Assembly: GCA_001687465.1 (NCBI GenBank)
Contig: LVLI01002349.1
Location: 1-20,186, forward strand
Reading direction: 5' to 3'
DNA: 20,186 nt
Source: Halocafeteria seosinensis
Lineage: Eukaryota; Sar; Bigyra; Bicosoecida
Part shown: positions 9,391 to 20,000 of the stretch, one piece after another
How positions within the stretch are numbered: position 1 is the first letter of the stretch
Layout of the letters: each line of letters opens with the position of its first letter
Notes under the pieces: model-generated
What the model saw: the letters and a program-made list of their open reading frames with translations, nothing else
Database searches by the model: none
Told to the model about the DNA's origin: nothing
Translations under genes and position numbers: made by a program

Positions 9391-12300
9391 CTACGATGTG
9401 CTCTTTGAATCTTCTTCTTCAATATTTTCACCGCTCTCAAGCTTTTCCTTCAGTTCCTGTATTTCTTTCTCAATCTTGTCCTCGAATTTCTGATACTGCT
9501 CCTCTTCCTTCTGCAACTTCCTCCGTTCTTCCTCTTGCTCCAGTTCTTCCACTGTCCAATCGTCACCATTCGGCAGTTGAGAACGCAGTTGATTCAATGC
9601 ATTCTCACGAGCGCTGTTCTCACTTTCACGTTTCAGTTCATCAGCCTGTCGTTTGCGCTCTTGTTCTTCTGCTTCTTTCTTGCGAATCTCGAAGCGCTGC
9701 GCATACCACTTCACCCGTCTGACTTCTCGAGTAAACGTGTCTTTAAATTGCTTCCTTTCATTGCTCGAGGATCGCATAAGTGAAGTAGGGATTTCGACCA
9801 CGTGCAAGCTACCTTTTGCATCTCCGATCCCCAGAAGCTGTTGATCCGGAGCAGTAGCGGACGCATTATTATCAGAAGCACCATGAGGAGCGGCGCGAGT
9901 ACCGATTGTTCGGAATTGTATCGAGGATATCGAGGACGATATCACCGGAATCGACATACTGGGTTTCAAAGTGGTATCAGTGAAATCCCAAACATCTACA
10001 ACACCATCAGCGCGGCCTAGAAAAAGTACAGCAGAACGGGTGGGGGACCACGACCCACACGTCAGCGAGCTCGCAGCCATTGGCGACTGGAATATTGGTC
10101 GTTGAATGCCCTTTTGCCAGAGCGAGAAAGCAAATACACCCACTGACAAAATGACATCCTCCATAAAAGGGGATCGGTGAATGCAGGTGCCCGGCCTGAA
10201 ATGATCAGTACATGTCCACAAGATGGATCCGTTACCCATTTCTACCGCCTCCGATTCTTCTTCTTCCGTTTCCTTCTTTTCCTCTTTCCCTGATGACGTA
10301 AAAGACTCACTTTGTAAGTAGTTTGCGACATTGACACCCTGTCCTTTAGGTGCCCAGTCAACACAGACAAATTGACCCTCCTCTGTTAAGGCGAGCATTG
10401 GTTCGGCCGGTTGTGTGATATTCCAGGAGACACATGTAAACAAAGGCTTTTCAGTTCCTCGATGGCATGCACAATCGTATATCGGATGCCAAGGTGTTTC
10501 TGGAGGAGGAATAATTTGCATTTCTCCAGCCACAGCAACAACACTACCTTGCGTCGGGATCAAATCCGCCGACCGCCGACGAGCAGTTTGTCTGCTTTGC
10601 TCGCGGAATCTACTATCCCATACAGCAAGCCTTCCGTCCGCACCAGCTGATACAAACTGCACGCATTTATGGTGGTCAGCTTGTTGAAAAACTTTGGACC
10701 GTGGATGCATTGTAGCATGAGGTGGTAGCCACATCAAATCGACCACGTTCCCTCGGTGGGAGCTATCCAAAGCAGACATTGCGGTGGGTTTCACCACAAC
10801 TGCACGATTGGAATTGCTACTGCTTCCCTCCGAGCTACTCTTGGTTTCCGACTCTCCAGTTGAGCTCGGACGCTTTTGTTTCTTGGCCAGCTTATCCGTA
10901 GCTGGTGATATATCAAACATCATCACCTGGCCACATTCAGCTCCGGCTGCTATCAAAGTGGGAGTAGTAGGATTCCATCGGAAACAAGTGATAGGGCTGG
11001 GGCTTTGAAGAACGATTTGAGAAGAAAATTCTGTTAGGGTGAACACAATCACATGCGAAAACGTCACCTTTCCACTCCCTTTCAACCACTCCTCGAATTT
11101 CATTTGTGGAGCAGCCGCTGTCGCTACCCACTTTGGGATCCGCGGATGCCAGTCGATTGCTCGCAAGGCTTTCCCGTTTGATAGTTGTAAATCCATGAAT
11201 GTGCGAACTTCCCGGAGACTGTTTTCCCCTTGAGTCGATATCAAGGCTGCATCGTCATCTTCAAGCTGATTCAACTCATCTTCGTAGATGTTTAGCGTCT
11301 CGTTTTGACTGAGAGCGTACTCTACTTGCGGTAGCACAACATCGAGAAAATCGCGGATCTTCCTGGACTCCTCGGCCTTCTTTTGAGCCTCTTTCTTTTC
11401 TGTAGTTACGTCATCGCCTATAGCTTTTGTACTCGTCTGAACCGAGGCGTTCACTTTCCTATCCCACGTCGTCTGCGATGCTTTATCGGAAAATCCCGTC
11501 AAACTCCCAATGCAAGCCTGCAAGCCGATGTCCTGTTCGTGCTTCTTTACGTTAAAGTTTGGGTCTTTTCTTTGTTTGAATTCAACAATGCCTTGTTCTG
11601 CATCCCTGTCATTAAACCCATATTTGACACCAAAATCTTTAAGTGCCCGACGTAGAGAAATTTTTATCTGCAAGCCGAAAATAAGAAAGCATAACGAAAC
11701 AGTTGTGAGCTGTATACAGGAGGGGAGAACCTACCTTCGGCCTCATTGATTTCGGAGACAATCGCTGTACCTCAGATTCTGTTTCAGAAATAGTTTTGCT
11801 GGAATATGACTCATTAGGAGTAAGAGGAGTATCTTCGACGACTCTATTATTTATCTCTTCCTCTTCCCGGCGGCGCCTCTCTTCCTCTTCTCTTTGTCGT
11901 CTCTCTTCAGCTTCGCGGGCTTCGCGTTCTGCTCTCTCTTTGGCCTTAACTGCATCCACCTGCTCTTTAGCAACAGTAGGAGCTAAGCAGACTAGGAAAT
12001 TCTCCCCGTAAACCTGATCAGTATCCTTGATCAAGAGCAATTTCTCCGTATAGTTTTCATCTTCTTCCTCTCCTTTGACCTCTTCCTCTTTGCCTTCTTG
12101 CTGCTTTTTTTCTGTCTGCATTACGTATAGAAACAACAGGTTACGTATTCAAATCGTGTTTGTCGGGAAAGCTGCACTCTACTGCAGTTAGCAGTTTACT
12201 TACCTCTTCTTTGTATTTCGGAATTACCTGCTTGAGACGATGAAAGGGCGAAAGCTTGCCAGCTTTCTCAATATTCGCCTCTACCTGATCCAAAGGTATA

Positions 12301-12716
12301 CTCGAGAAATACGGCACTTCTTCCAATTTCTGGTCCGTACTTTCCAAGAGTCCCCAGTCGACCATTTCTCGAAGCGACAGCATGATTGGTGCCGTTCCCG
12401 GAGGGGGCTTTTTGTCGGCACCCTCAATGGAAAAATCCATGTCTCTGACGTCCTGTGGAGCATTTCCAGCGCCTCCTTTCTTCTTACCACCCTTCTTTTT
12501 GCCTCCGGCGCTGCCTTGTCGCTGGCCCTTACTTCGTGAACTGGACCTCGCCGACGCTCGTTTTCTCTCAGTGTCCTTCCGAGACGATGCCGTCTTGGGT
12601 GCTTCGTTCTCATCTTGCTGCTTGTGCTCGGTAGGCAACGCTGGGACATCCTTGTTGTCATGATTCGTACTTGTCTGTTGAGTTTCCTGTTTGGTTTCCT
12701 CCTCTTTACCCTCCAT
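9391..12716 (-). CDS. DNAI3: Axonemal inner-arm dynein intermediate chain (WDR63/IC140 type)
   Basis: Three exons (12204-12716, 11735-12115, 9391-11667) are joined in phase 0 by GT-AG introns of 88 and 67 nt, giving 1056 aa. Residues 1-100 are a low-complexity, Lys/Glu/Ser-rich head with a KKGGKKKGG run. Next is a region matching human WDR63 (VPYFSSIPLDQVEANI, SPFHRLKQVIPKY, IKDTDQVYGENF). A Glu/Arg coiled-coil follows, then the QTTWDRKVNASVQT and DFLDVVLPQVEYALSQNE segments. A WD40 propeller starts near residue 450 (ALRAIDWHP, GQVMMFDI, GRLAVWDSR, VDVWDFTDT). The C-terminus is a charged coiled-coil (about 970-1040). IC140/WDR63 is an intermediate chain of the two-headed inner arm dynein I1/f and is needed for normal ciliary waveform. 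The start is the first ATG in frame; upstream triplets contain no better candidate. Length is above human WDR63 (891 aa), mostly because of the head and the coiled-coil insert. Confidence 0.93.
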
Positions 12717-13508
12717 TTTCCTATCAATTCTCCCAATCAAAACCAGTATACGAATCTACAGACATAGGCGCACACAATAATGTCTTCAAGACTCTATCAT
12801 ACCCACTAGAAACACTCAAACAACCCCCATAAACACGGTATCTCCAGTTAACGCTCATCTACCTACCAAACAAACTTTACGTCGACCCATAAACTTCAAC
12901 TTCTGCAACGACCTACCGGTACTTTGTGGGGAAGTCTCCTGAACGTCGCGAAACTCACGTTATGGACATGCCATGGAGAACACGGCCTTTGGTCTCTTCA
13001 CACAAAAAGAGTGGTTCCATGGGAAAAAATACTAAAGCTGGGATGGAGGAAAGTAAAATATTTAGTCTATGTGGCTCGGTGGCTTTCGGAGAATACGGAA
13101 AGTACCCAGGTAGGTACATAGTGCGGAGGTTCGTCTGTATATGAATTTTCTCATTGAACCTCCAGGATAGGCTTTATCACTCCTCGTGCATGCCCTGTCT
13201 GCATCAATAAGGAGTATATACGGGTTAATTATCTTGTAACGCAACTTTCCATGTGGGTATCGTGTTGATACATGTATGTGCCCTAGAAAGGGAGCACCAG
13301 CTCAGGTTTTTGTGAAATTGGGAGCTGTATCCTGTGATGTACTGTGTGGTATACTGTATGCCTGTGTGGATCATGGACAATGTACATCTAGAATGGAGAC
13401 CTTGGACGGCTTGTAAACTTTGCAGTAGGAACCGATGCAGTATTTAAAGGATTTTATCTGTATTTCATCTCGGTCAGAAGCGGTAAGAAATTCAATTTTT
13501 CTCACTGA
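12717..13508. other. Divergent intergenic region
   Basis: This separates the dynein chain (minus) from the unknown gene at 13509 (plus) and should hold both promoters. Within it, 12962-13144 shows a possible small coding exon, listed separately. The rest shows only short frames. I see no repeat, RNA gene or clear promoter motif apart from the TATATAAT at about 13546-13553, just before the second possible ATG of the downstream gene. Confidence 0.4.
12962..13144 (+). CDS. Doubtful small ORF with splice-donor-like site
   Basis: From an ATG at 12962 the frame reads MDMPWRTRPLVSSHKKSGSM and stays open to 13144 (60 codons). It is also open upstream, without an ATG, back to a TAA near 12890. At 13110 there is a strong donor (CAG|GTAGGT), and an acceptor-like CCTCCAG ends at 13165. 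Splicing the 56 nt out would put a TAG as the next full codon and leave a protein of about 50 residues ending YPG. The intron size fits others in this window. I recognise no family, and the frame could be part of a 5' leader of the gene at 13509. Confidence 0.25.
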   Translation: MDMPWRTRPLVSSHKKSGSMGKNTKAGMEESKIFSLCGSVAFGEYGKYPGRYIVRRFVCI

Positions 13509-14516
13509 ATGTTTTTACGTACGCACGACACCCTCTCGGATTCATTATATAATATGGAGTTCGGAACCAGCCAAGCAGGCAATGCAAGTGAATCTGAAGA
13601 GTCAGTTGGTAGTCAGCATCCATGCCTATCACCAGGACAAAGGACAACAACGATGAATACAACCAAAGGGGTAAAACACCCCCCAGTGGTTATCAAGACG
13701 GAGGATACTAAGACGCTCTTGATCCCCGAAAAAATTCCAAATCGCCACTATCCATGCGTGGCCGTTGTCGGTTCTATTCCGGAAGGTATCATGGAAGCCG
13801 TGATGCAAGGCATTGATGAAACTGGAGACGATGTGCTATGGGGTGTGAAACCAGAGAATGATAGCCACAACGTAGGCTCTACTTGTGATGTGCTCAGTGC
13901 CGCGATTATATTACCAATGGTATCATATGCGCAGGTGTCGGCTACGGTATTTCTTGGAGGAGAACGTATATCAATCAGCGTGCACCTCTTCGCAACTCAG
14001 GATGAAAAAACGGATAACGGATATTTTGTTTTATTGCAAGCCCTGTGTCACGGTGTAAGTTTAAAGAGTGAAACGATAAAGGACGAAGAAGTCGCAACAC
14101 AAGTGTATAATGAGACGCTGCAGGGATATGGCTGGAACTTCTTTATTATTTGGGATAGCATTGTCATGGAGCTAAAGGCAAACTCGAAAACAGTGGGAAG
14201 ATTTATCCCCCAAATCGAAGATGACCCAGCTAAAGTGTCCAAGCAACCGTCGCTGTCGGAGCAGTTACGAAACTCACAACTTCCCGCCCAAAATTCAACA
14301 GCATCAAATCTTGCTCCCGCCAATATACCAGAACTAACAGAGGGTGAGTTCGCTCGTCCAGAGTCTCCGACTGTCGCGAATCTTCTACGGTGTCCCATAT
14401 CTCGGCCCTCCACCAAAAAGTGTAGCGTCTCGCATCCAACTACCGATGAGCCATTACTCGCAGTTTCGTCGCCGCCCAAAAAAGGTAGGAAAACTCTCCC
14501 CAGAACAACGCGGTGA
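13509..14516 (+). CDS. Unrecognised single-exon protein, possibly nuclear
   Basis: A 335-codon uninterrupted frame. Three in-frame ATGs are possible (13509, 13554, 13653). The first 60 residues are polar and Ser/Thr-rich, and a TATATAAT just before 13554 could mean the true start is 13653. Residues about 70-230 look globular, with alternating hydrophobic segments (HYPCVAVVGSIPEGIMEAVM, VSATVFLGGERISISVHLFA, YGWNFFIIWDSIVMELKA). The last 100 residues are Ser/Pro/Thr-rich and disordered in character. They end in SSPPKKGRKTLPRTTR, which resembles a nuclear localisation signal. I know no family with these motifs. Length and even codon use argue that it is a real gene. It is transcribed away from the dynein chain gene. 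Confidence 0.65.
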   Translation: MFLRTHDTLSDSLYNMEFGTSQAGNASESEESVGSQHPCLSPGQRTTTMNTTKGVKHPPVVIKTEDTKTLLIPEKIPNRHYPCVAVVGSIPEGIMEAVMQGIDETGDDVLWGVKPENDSHNVGSTCDVLSAAIILPMVSYAQVSATVFLGGERISISVHLFATQDEKTDNGYFVLLQALCHGVSLKSETIKDEEVATQVYNETLQGYGWNFFIIWDSIVMELKANSKTVGRFIPQIEDDPAKVSKQPSLSEQLRNSQLPAQNSTASNLAPANIPELTEGEFARPESPTVANLLRCPISRPSTKKCSVSHPTTDEPLLAVSSPPKKGRKTLPRTTR

Positions 14517-14687
14517 ACTGACACCCGCGGTTGTATTACTAGAATACAAAAGCAATTATTATTGATACTGGATTCATAATGGGGGATTAGTTGTCTCTGT
14601 CTGTACCATTGTTCATTCATGTAGTAAGTTGTCTACCCTTCGTTTCCCGTCGGGGGAAATTACGAAGAAGGCCACCGTGACCGTTTT

Positions 14688-14702
14688 CGTGACCTGGTCA
14701 CG
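14688..14702. repeat. 15-nt palindrome
   Basis: CGTGACC-T-GGTCACG is a perfect inverted repeat with 7-bp arms and a single central base. It lies about 30 bp before the AT/GT microsatellite. A further GTGACC sits at about 14677. It could be a binding site for a dimeric protein or a chance feature; the sequence alone does not decide. Confidence 0.6.
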
Positions 14703-14730
14703 AGACTGAAATTGAAGTTACCCCAATCTC

Positions 14731-14778
14731 GTATATATATATATATACATATATATGTGTGTGTGTGTGTGTGTGTGT
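14731..14778. repeat. (TA)n-(GT)n compound microsatellite
   Basis: A run of alternating TA dinucleotides (about 14732-14755, with one C interruption) passes directly into an uninterrupted GT run to 14778. The whole tract is alternating pyrimidine-purine, which favours cruciform or left-handed structure, and it is likely to vary in length between strains. Confidence 0.9.
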
Positions 14779-15270
14779 AGATGTAACAATTCCAAATCCG
14801 CTCGCAGGAGACAGATTAACCAAGACTGCAGCGTCCCATCGCGGCAGAGTCCAAGATGAAACGGACAAAGTACAGACATCTGAGGAACCATCACACGGAA
14901 ATTGTTCCGTTTGTCATGGCGATGGAGGTGACGTGTGGTTTCGGGGAAGACGCGATGAAATCCCTAAAGAGGATTGCCAGGAGAGGCTCCTGGGGAGCAC
15001 CGGGGTCTCCCTGGTGAACAAGGGCGATGCGGAACTTTTGAAAGCTGATGATGGCCAAACTGTCTATCACGTTGATGAGCCACAGCTGGAGCGGCTCCGA
15101 GTAGGGGACACTCCTCACATGGCCTGGCGTGGCATGTAGACTAGGCTTCTTCCGGTAGGAGCAATGCGAGTACGGAGAGAAGTTACTGCCGGCTACTCCC
15201 ACCTTCTGAGAGCTCGGTATTGCTGTATGTGAAAAGACTACGATCTAACGGTGACAACGAAACGACACCA

Positions 15271-15765
15271 TCAGTCTTTGACTAGGATTGCCGCGTTGCT
15301 TGCATCCTCTTCTTCGAAGCCCTGGAAGCTGTAGGCTGCAGCTGTTTGCACCATCGACACTTGATCCCACAGCACCTTCGTCGGGCTCATTTGCTTCGGT
15401 TGTGGACTCGCAGTCGCCCCATGGAGTATCGATGGGCACCAAAGACTGATCAGAGCTATCAAGTCAGCCCGTTCATACATGTTTGCAACTTATGCGGGGT
15501 CCAACCAGCTCCAGAAACGTCCGTTCGGCTGCGGCTAAGCTCGCTGGAAAAGGCCTTAAGAGCTTTGCAGTCCCAGCCAACAATGCCGACGCATTCTGAT
15601 ATTTCTTCCAGAATTCAAGAGGATGTAAGCTTTCTTGCGTGGCGTCGCACAAGTAGCTTTGCATCTCTTGACGCAATCGCTTGGAGATTCACTCCACCCT
15701 GTACTCGTAGGACTCGATACATTCCCGGATGATTTCCCTTATAGAGTCGAGTCGATAACATACAA
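15271..15765 (-). pseudogene. Broken hAT-family transposase C-terminus
   Basis: On the minus strand, 15473-15760 reads REIIRECIESYEYRVE, then an in-frame TGA (15689-15691), then ISKRLRQEMQSYL. After that comes HPLEFWKKYQNASALLAGTA and LLRPFPASLAAAERTFLELV. The last part is the hAT dimerisation domain: the W near the start, then the P-S...ERTF signature. Directly after GPRISCKH the frame shifts by one base, and the reading continues as YERADLIALISLW in the next frame (15271-15480). This matches the short helix that ends hAT transposases. The stop and frameshift show the copy is dead. The DDE catalytic core is not found; the match stops at about 15765, where the LRR pseudogene begins on the other strand. 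Confidence 0.75.
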
Positions 15766-15768
15766 CGC

Positions 15769-16799
15769 TGGAATCATTTGAGAGCATTGAAACTCCGTCA
15801 ACAGTCTGACATTGCGGATTCGGTGTTTGCACATCTGTCGAATCTCGAATCGCTTAAACTATCTAAATGCAGTCAACAGAGTCAAACTACCCTTACAGAC
15901 ACTGCCTTGGAGCGTCTATGAAACTTGACGTCATTTATCGCGGGTGTTAGTCATTATGTTTAGACCACAGCATTGGTGCCAGTTAAAATCACTTCGCATC
16001 AGGAAATGGACTCAACTGGCCATTACGGATGACGCCTTTCATCATTTGCGTAGTCTGACGCTACTTTGGATCGCCAGTGCCGTATTCTGCTTTTCTGTAG
16101 GCATCGCTGAGTCTACCGGTAAATGAGTGCTTTCAACCCAGTGTTTCGGATGCGTCTTCTGTAATCAGTGGACGATAACGAATAACTCATTTCAACATTT
16201 GTCAAATTTGGTCCAGATCACTTTTTGCCGACAACCCTCGATCACAGATGCTGCCTTTCAGCATTTGTCGAGTTTGCAACTTCTGTCCATATCAGGACAC
16301 ACACATATATATGACAGATAGCAGGATGCAATCAAACTACCATCACAGACGCGGCATTTCGACATTTATTGAAGTTAACAGCATTGTGCATGTGTGTGGG
16401 AGGCTGCACACAAACGACGATTTCCGACGCTGCGTTCCAACACTTGCGAAATTTGAAGATGCTGGATATGCATGGCTGTATTTAAACAACCATTACACAT
16501 TCTGCCTTGCAGCACTTGTCTTGGTACCTGGTAGTCTGACTTCACTCGGTTTGTACGGTAGTACCCAGTCAACAACTGTGGACACTGGATTTCAATATCT
16601 TGTTAAACTAAAATTACTTGACATGTATGGATGTACCCAAGTCAAGCTTTCGGACTCAATCCTTCGCCGTTTATCTAACTTGCTTACTGGACATCGACGG
16701 ATGAGCAAGTTGGCAACTTGTTGGAGTCCGTGTACTTCAAAGAATGTAAGGCTCATCAAAACAGTGGTCCTCTCCGTGATTTCCAGGAGAATGAGCTAG
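15769..16799 (+). pseudogene. Leucine-rich-repeat protein pseudogene
   Basis: Repeats of about 24-26 residues with the pattern T-x-(I/L)-(T/S)-D-(A/T)-A-F-x-H-L-x-x-L-x-x-L-x-M-x-G-C run along the strand. Examples are DIADSVFAHLSNLESLKLSK, SITDAAFQHLSSLQLLSISG, TTITDAAFRHLLKLTALCM, TTISDAAFQHLRNLKMLDMH and FQYLVKLKLLDMYGCTQ. About nine units can be traced, but they lie in three frames: 15775 on (frame 1), 15944-16320 (frame 2), 16324-16540 (frame 1) and 16530-16799 (frame 0). Stops interrupt them, for example TGA at 15919 and TAA at 16483. No splice sites would rescue the frames in a simple way. The repeats resemble cysteine-containing LRRs of the F-box/AMN1 kind. No F-box or other N-terminal domain is visible; the upstream side is occupied by the hAT remnant. 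Confidence 0.75.
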
Positions 16800-17040
16800 A
16801 GTTTTGTTAGTAAAAAATGTGGAGTGCCAAGAAAGCAAATGCATGATCTTAGGAATCAGTCAGTTAGCTCAACAACATTCTGTAGGGTATAAGCGGGGCT
16901 GTTCTCAGAGAGCCGTTTAAGGAACTACAACCTTCGGCTCCTAAATCTGCTATGTTCTTAGGTGCCAATAACCGGATGAATAATAATGTGCATATGAACT
17001 GGACCTCGTATATTCTCTGTACAAATCGTTGTGAAAGCAG

Positions 17041-20000
17041 CTACTCATCATTCCCCAACGAGCCCGAGCTTGTACCCTTGTGCGCCCTGGGAGACGAGCC
17101 GGAACCAAGACTTCTTGAGGATCCACGACGGTTACGGAAGGAAGCAGCTTGGAGAGCTTTCAAAGACGAATGCTTATTAACTTGCAAGGGAGTTTCCTGT
17201 GTCTGTCCTGACGGTTGAGAAGACTCCGTAGAATAAGGAGACATTGGATGAAACATTCGCTTGTTGCTGAAGTCAGCTGGACGATATTGAAGGAAATCTC
17301 GTTTCTTATCAGGTTCGACGGCGTCTTTAACAGTTTTAGCACTCTTTAACTTCCGAAGTCTACGGATTTCTTCTCGTGCATCTTCCAAACGCTTTTTGAG
17401 CTCTGCAGTTTCATCAGAACCCTCTGCTTTCGATCCAGTCTCCTGATCAGATGAGCTCCGCTGTGGCAATGCCAATGGATTCACCTGTGCATCGTAAGTT
17501 TCATCATCGTCCACAGAAGTAGACAATAAGCGTAGTCCACTCCGGGATGAAGGCTGTTTTCGCACCCCCTCAACATTTTGGGCCTTCACTTTCTTTCCGC
17601 ATGATATTTTGGAGGCGATCTCCAGGGCAATCTTCGGACGGAAAGTGCTTAATAATTCAAAGATAAACACCATGATGAAATAGACGCAACTGAGAAGAAT
17701 GACTAAGACAGATAGTATCCCAAGGGTTTCGTATTCTCCCCGATTACGCTCCTTCTCTTCTCCGTCGAAACGGCCCGACAGAAGCATAATGCCCGAGAGA
17801 CTGACCAACAGCGCACTCCCCAGTAATAAAGATTCTACTACGTTATAATCAGCCAGCAGTCTCACGAGAGGTTCAGAAACTGGAATTCCGTCACGCGCTT
17901 CCTCAACCGACTTCAGCTCGTTCTGCATTGTGTTGGCTTTCTTAACACTCTTTGCAGTCTTTTCATTGGTGGCGTCAATGACAGCCTGAATCTTCATATG
18001 GATTTCATCTCCTTCTGCCACTTTACGACGGTGCTCCTCAAGCACTTCGTAGTATTGCCGGCGACTCATGTATGGTTCATGTCGAATCTGAAGTGTGAAT
18101 GCTGCAAAAATGACAAGCAAGGACATTCCCAACTGGTACGTTGGCGTGCTGCGAAACATCAGCGCCGTCAGTGCTATCAGGAATTTACGGAGCAAGATTA
18201 GAGTAATCCAGTACCACTTTCCAGGTTTAAAAAGATAATAGAGACGCTGGTATCTCCGCCGGAAAACATAGTTAGGGTTGGTCAAAGGAGATTTTCCTTG
18301 GCCATGTGCTCGAAGAATCTGGTCATGCTTCGCCTTTTCCTTATTCCTCTTCAAGAATAAGAGCGAACCCACAGGGAAGGAAGCAACATATAGCGCAAAC
18401 GACAGCAAAGCTAGCGGAAGCAACAAATTCACGTGAACATCTGATTCACCACAAATAATATTCGTATTTCCCGACATGTAGAGGTTACCATCCGGAGGAT
18501 CAGCTGGAATGCAGTTAAAGACATCGAGAGTCATCCGCGAGAGGAACAAGTAAAGCACATACATGATGATAATTAGCGTGGCGATCAACGCATTCAGATG
18601 TGTGTGTCGCTTGTGCGCCGGCCGTTTCAATATGCACAACTTATACAGGTAGTGCAGAACATATACGACCAGAAGCAATGTTGCTGCCGCTAACGGTACA
18701 GCCATCATGGTGATCCAACGGACCTCATAAGGAGGTGGTGGCTGAACGTAACATTCAGGTGCGGCCAATTCCAAGTTAAAATTGAAAAATGATAAGATCT
18801 GCAACACCCGCTCTACTGAAGACGGCCAATCGACTCGAGTACGAGCAAATATCGCCACAACTTGGAAATAGTCAAGCCCGATCGTGAATGCCGCCAATTG
18901 GATCTGCTTCGCATTGATCAAATAGCCTCCAATCGTAGCCCCAATAGCTGCCATGGCAAACATTACCCCGAGAAGCCACGCGTGTTCAGGACATTTCACA
19001 CATTCTCCATTCATGCGGAAATGAGTCCCATCCACACACTGGCTGCATCGAGTCGAGGTATACCCTTCCGCACAAGTATTGTTGCCCAAGCACGCAAATT
19101 GCGGAATGCATCCAAGGAAGACAGGGCACTGTTTCCTGTCTTGCCGTTTTTCGTGGCATCGATCGGAGGGAGTGGAATCGTTCACTCGCCAAAAGCCCTC
19201 ATCTGCATAGATTAGATCTCTTTCCAATTCACCACCGGGACAAACAGCTCCGACTTCTTCCTCAGGACAATGCAGGCATTCCTCGCCTTTGAGACCATAC
19301 CAGTGTTGCTCGCATTTTGCAATGATAAAGTCTCTCCACTTCGGGAAGAATACTTCCCGTTCGGCGACAGTAAGGTTAATACTCTTGGAACCTACGACGT
19401 CAGCCTGTGTGGAACACGATATCGTAGTATCATCCTCTACCAGTGGATTCAAGCACGGAAGATCTCCAACCAATACCCTCACATTCCTGCTAGAGCCACC
19501 CGGACTGAAGTTCTGCCCCTTTATAATGATCGTTTCCCCTTCCGCATTAGGAACGTTTGGTCGGACAGTATCCACTCGGGGTGGATCGTAGGAGAACGTT
19601 GTTGTCACGCTAGACTCAGCGTCGCCAACTGTTACCGCAGCGTTTATATCAGTACCTACTCCTCCGGGAAGCGTACAATAGACCTCGTTGTGTGTCATTT
19701 CGCTCTCGTGCTGAGGTTCCATCTGACAAGCTTCACCATCAATCTTTGGTTGCACGACTGAATAGTCCGGCCCAAAGTTCTTGCCTTTCAACATGATCGG
19801 CACACCACCAACAGTAGGGAAACATTGAGGATGCTCCATCACACACTGCTCTTCATCTCCGTCACCTTGAAAGCATCGCGAGAAGGGGGTACAATCGCGG
19901 TTAGACGAGAGAGCAGATTCCATCCGGCGAACGTCATGAACTTCTGGTGGGTCGTATTTAAACTGTTGAGTTGATTCTACTCCTGATTCTGCGTCACTCC

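Larger units (their letters stand above)
14517..15240. other. Low-information region beside transposon remnants
   Basis: Apart from the palindrome and microsatellite listed separately, the segment holds two overlapping open frames: 14759-15139 plus (start within the GT repeat, at a GTG) and 14891-15202 minus. Neither shows a domain I recognise. Since a broken hAT transposase follows directly, this may be eroded transposon or target DNA. I found no convincing terminal inverted repeat. Confidence 0.4.

Noticed and set aside
12717-12740. Extension of the dynein chain upstream to a TTG at 12740
   Set aside because: There is no ATG in that extension; the ATG at 12716 is the first usable start in a eukaryotic gene.
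14485-14503. GTAGG...CCCCAG stretch of 19 nt inside the gene at 13509, intron-like
   Set aside because: Too short even for the small introns considered here, and the unspliced frame already gives a sensible basic C-terminus.
15346-15732. Plus-strand frame of 128 codons
   Set aside because: It overlaps the minus-strand hAT dimerisation domain, which has the real similarity; the plus frame is a shadow.
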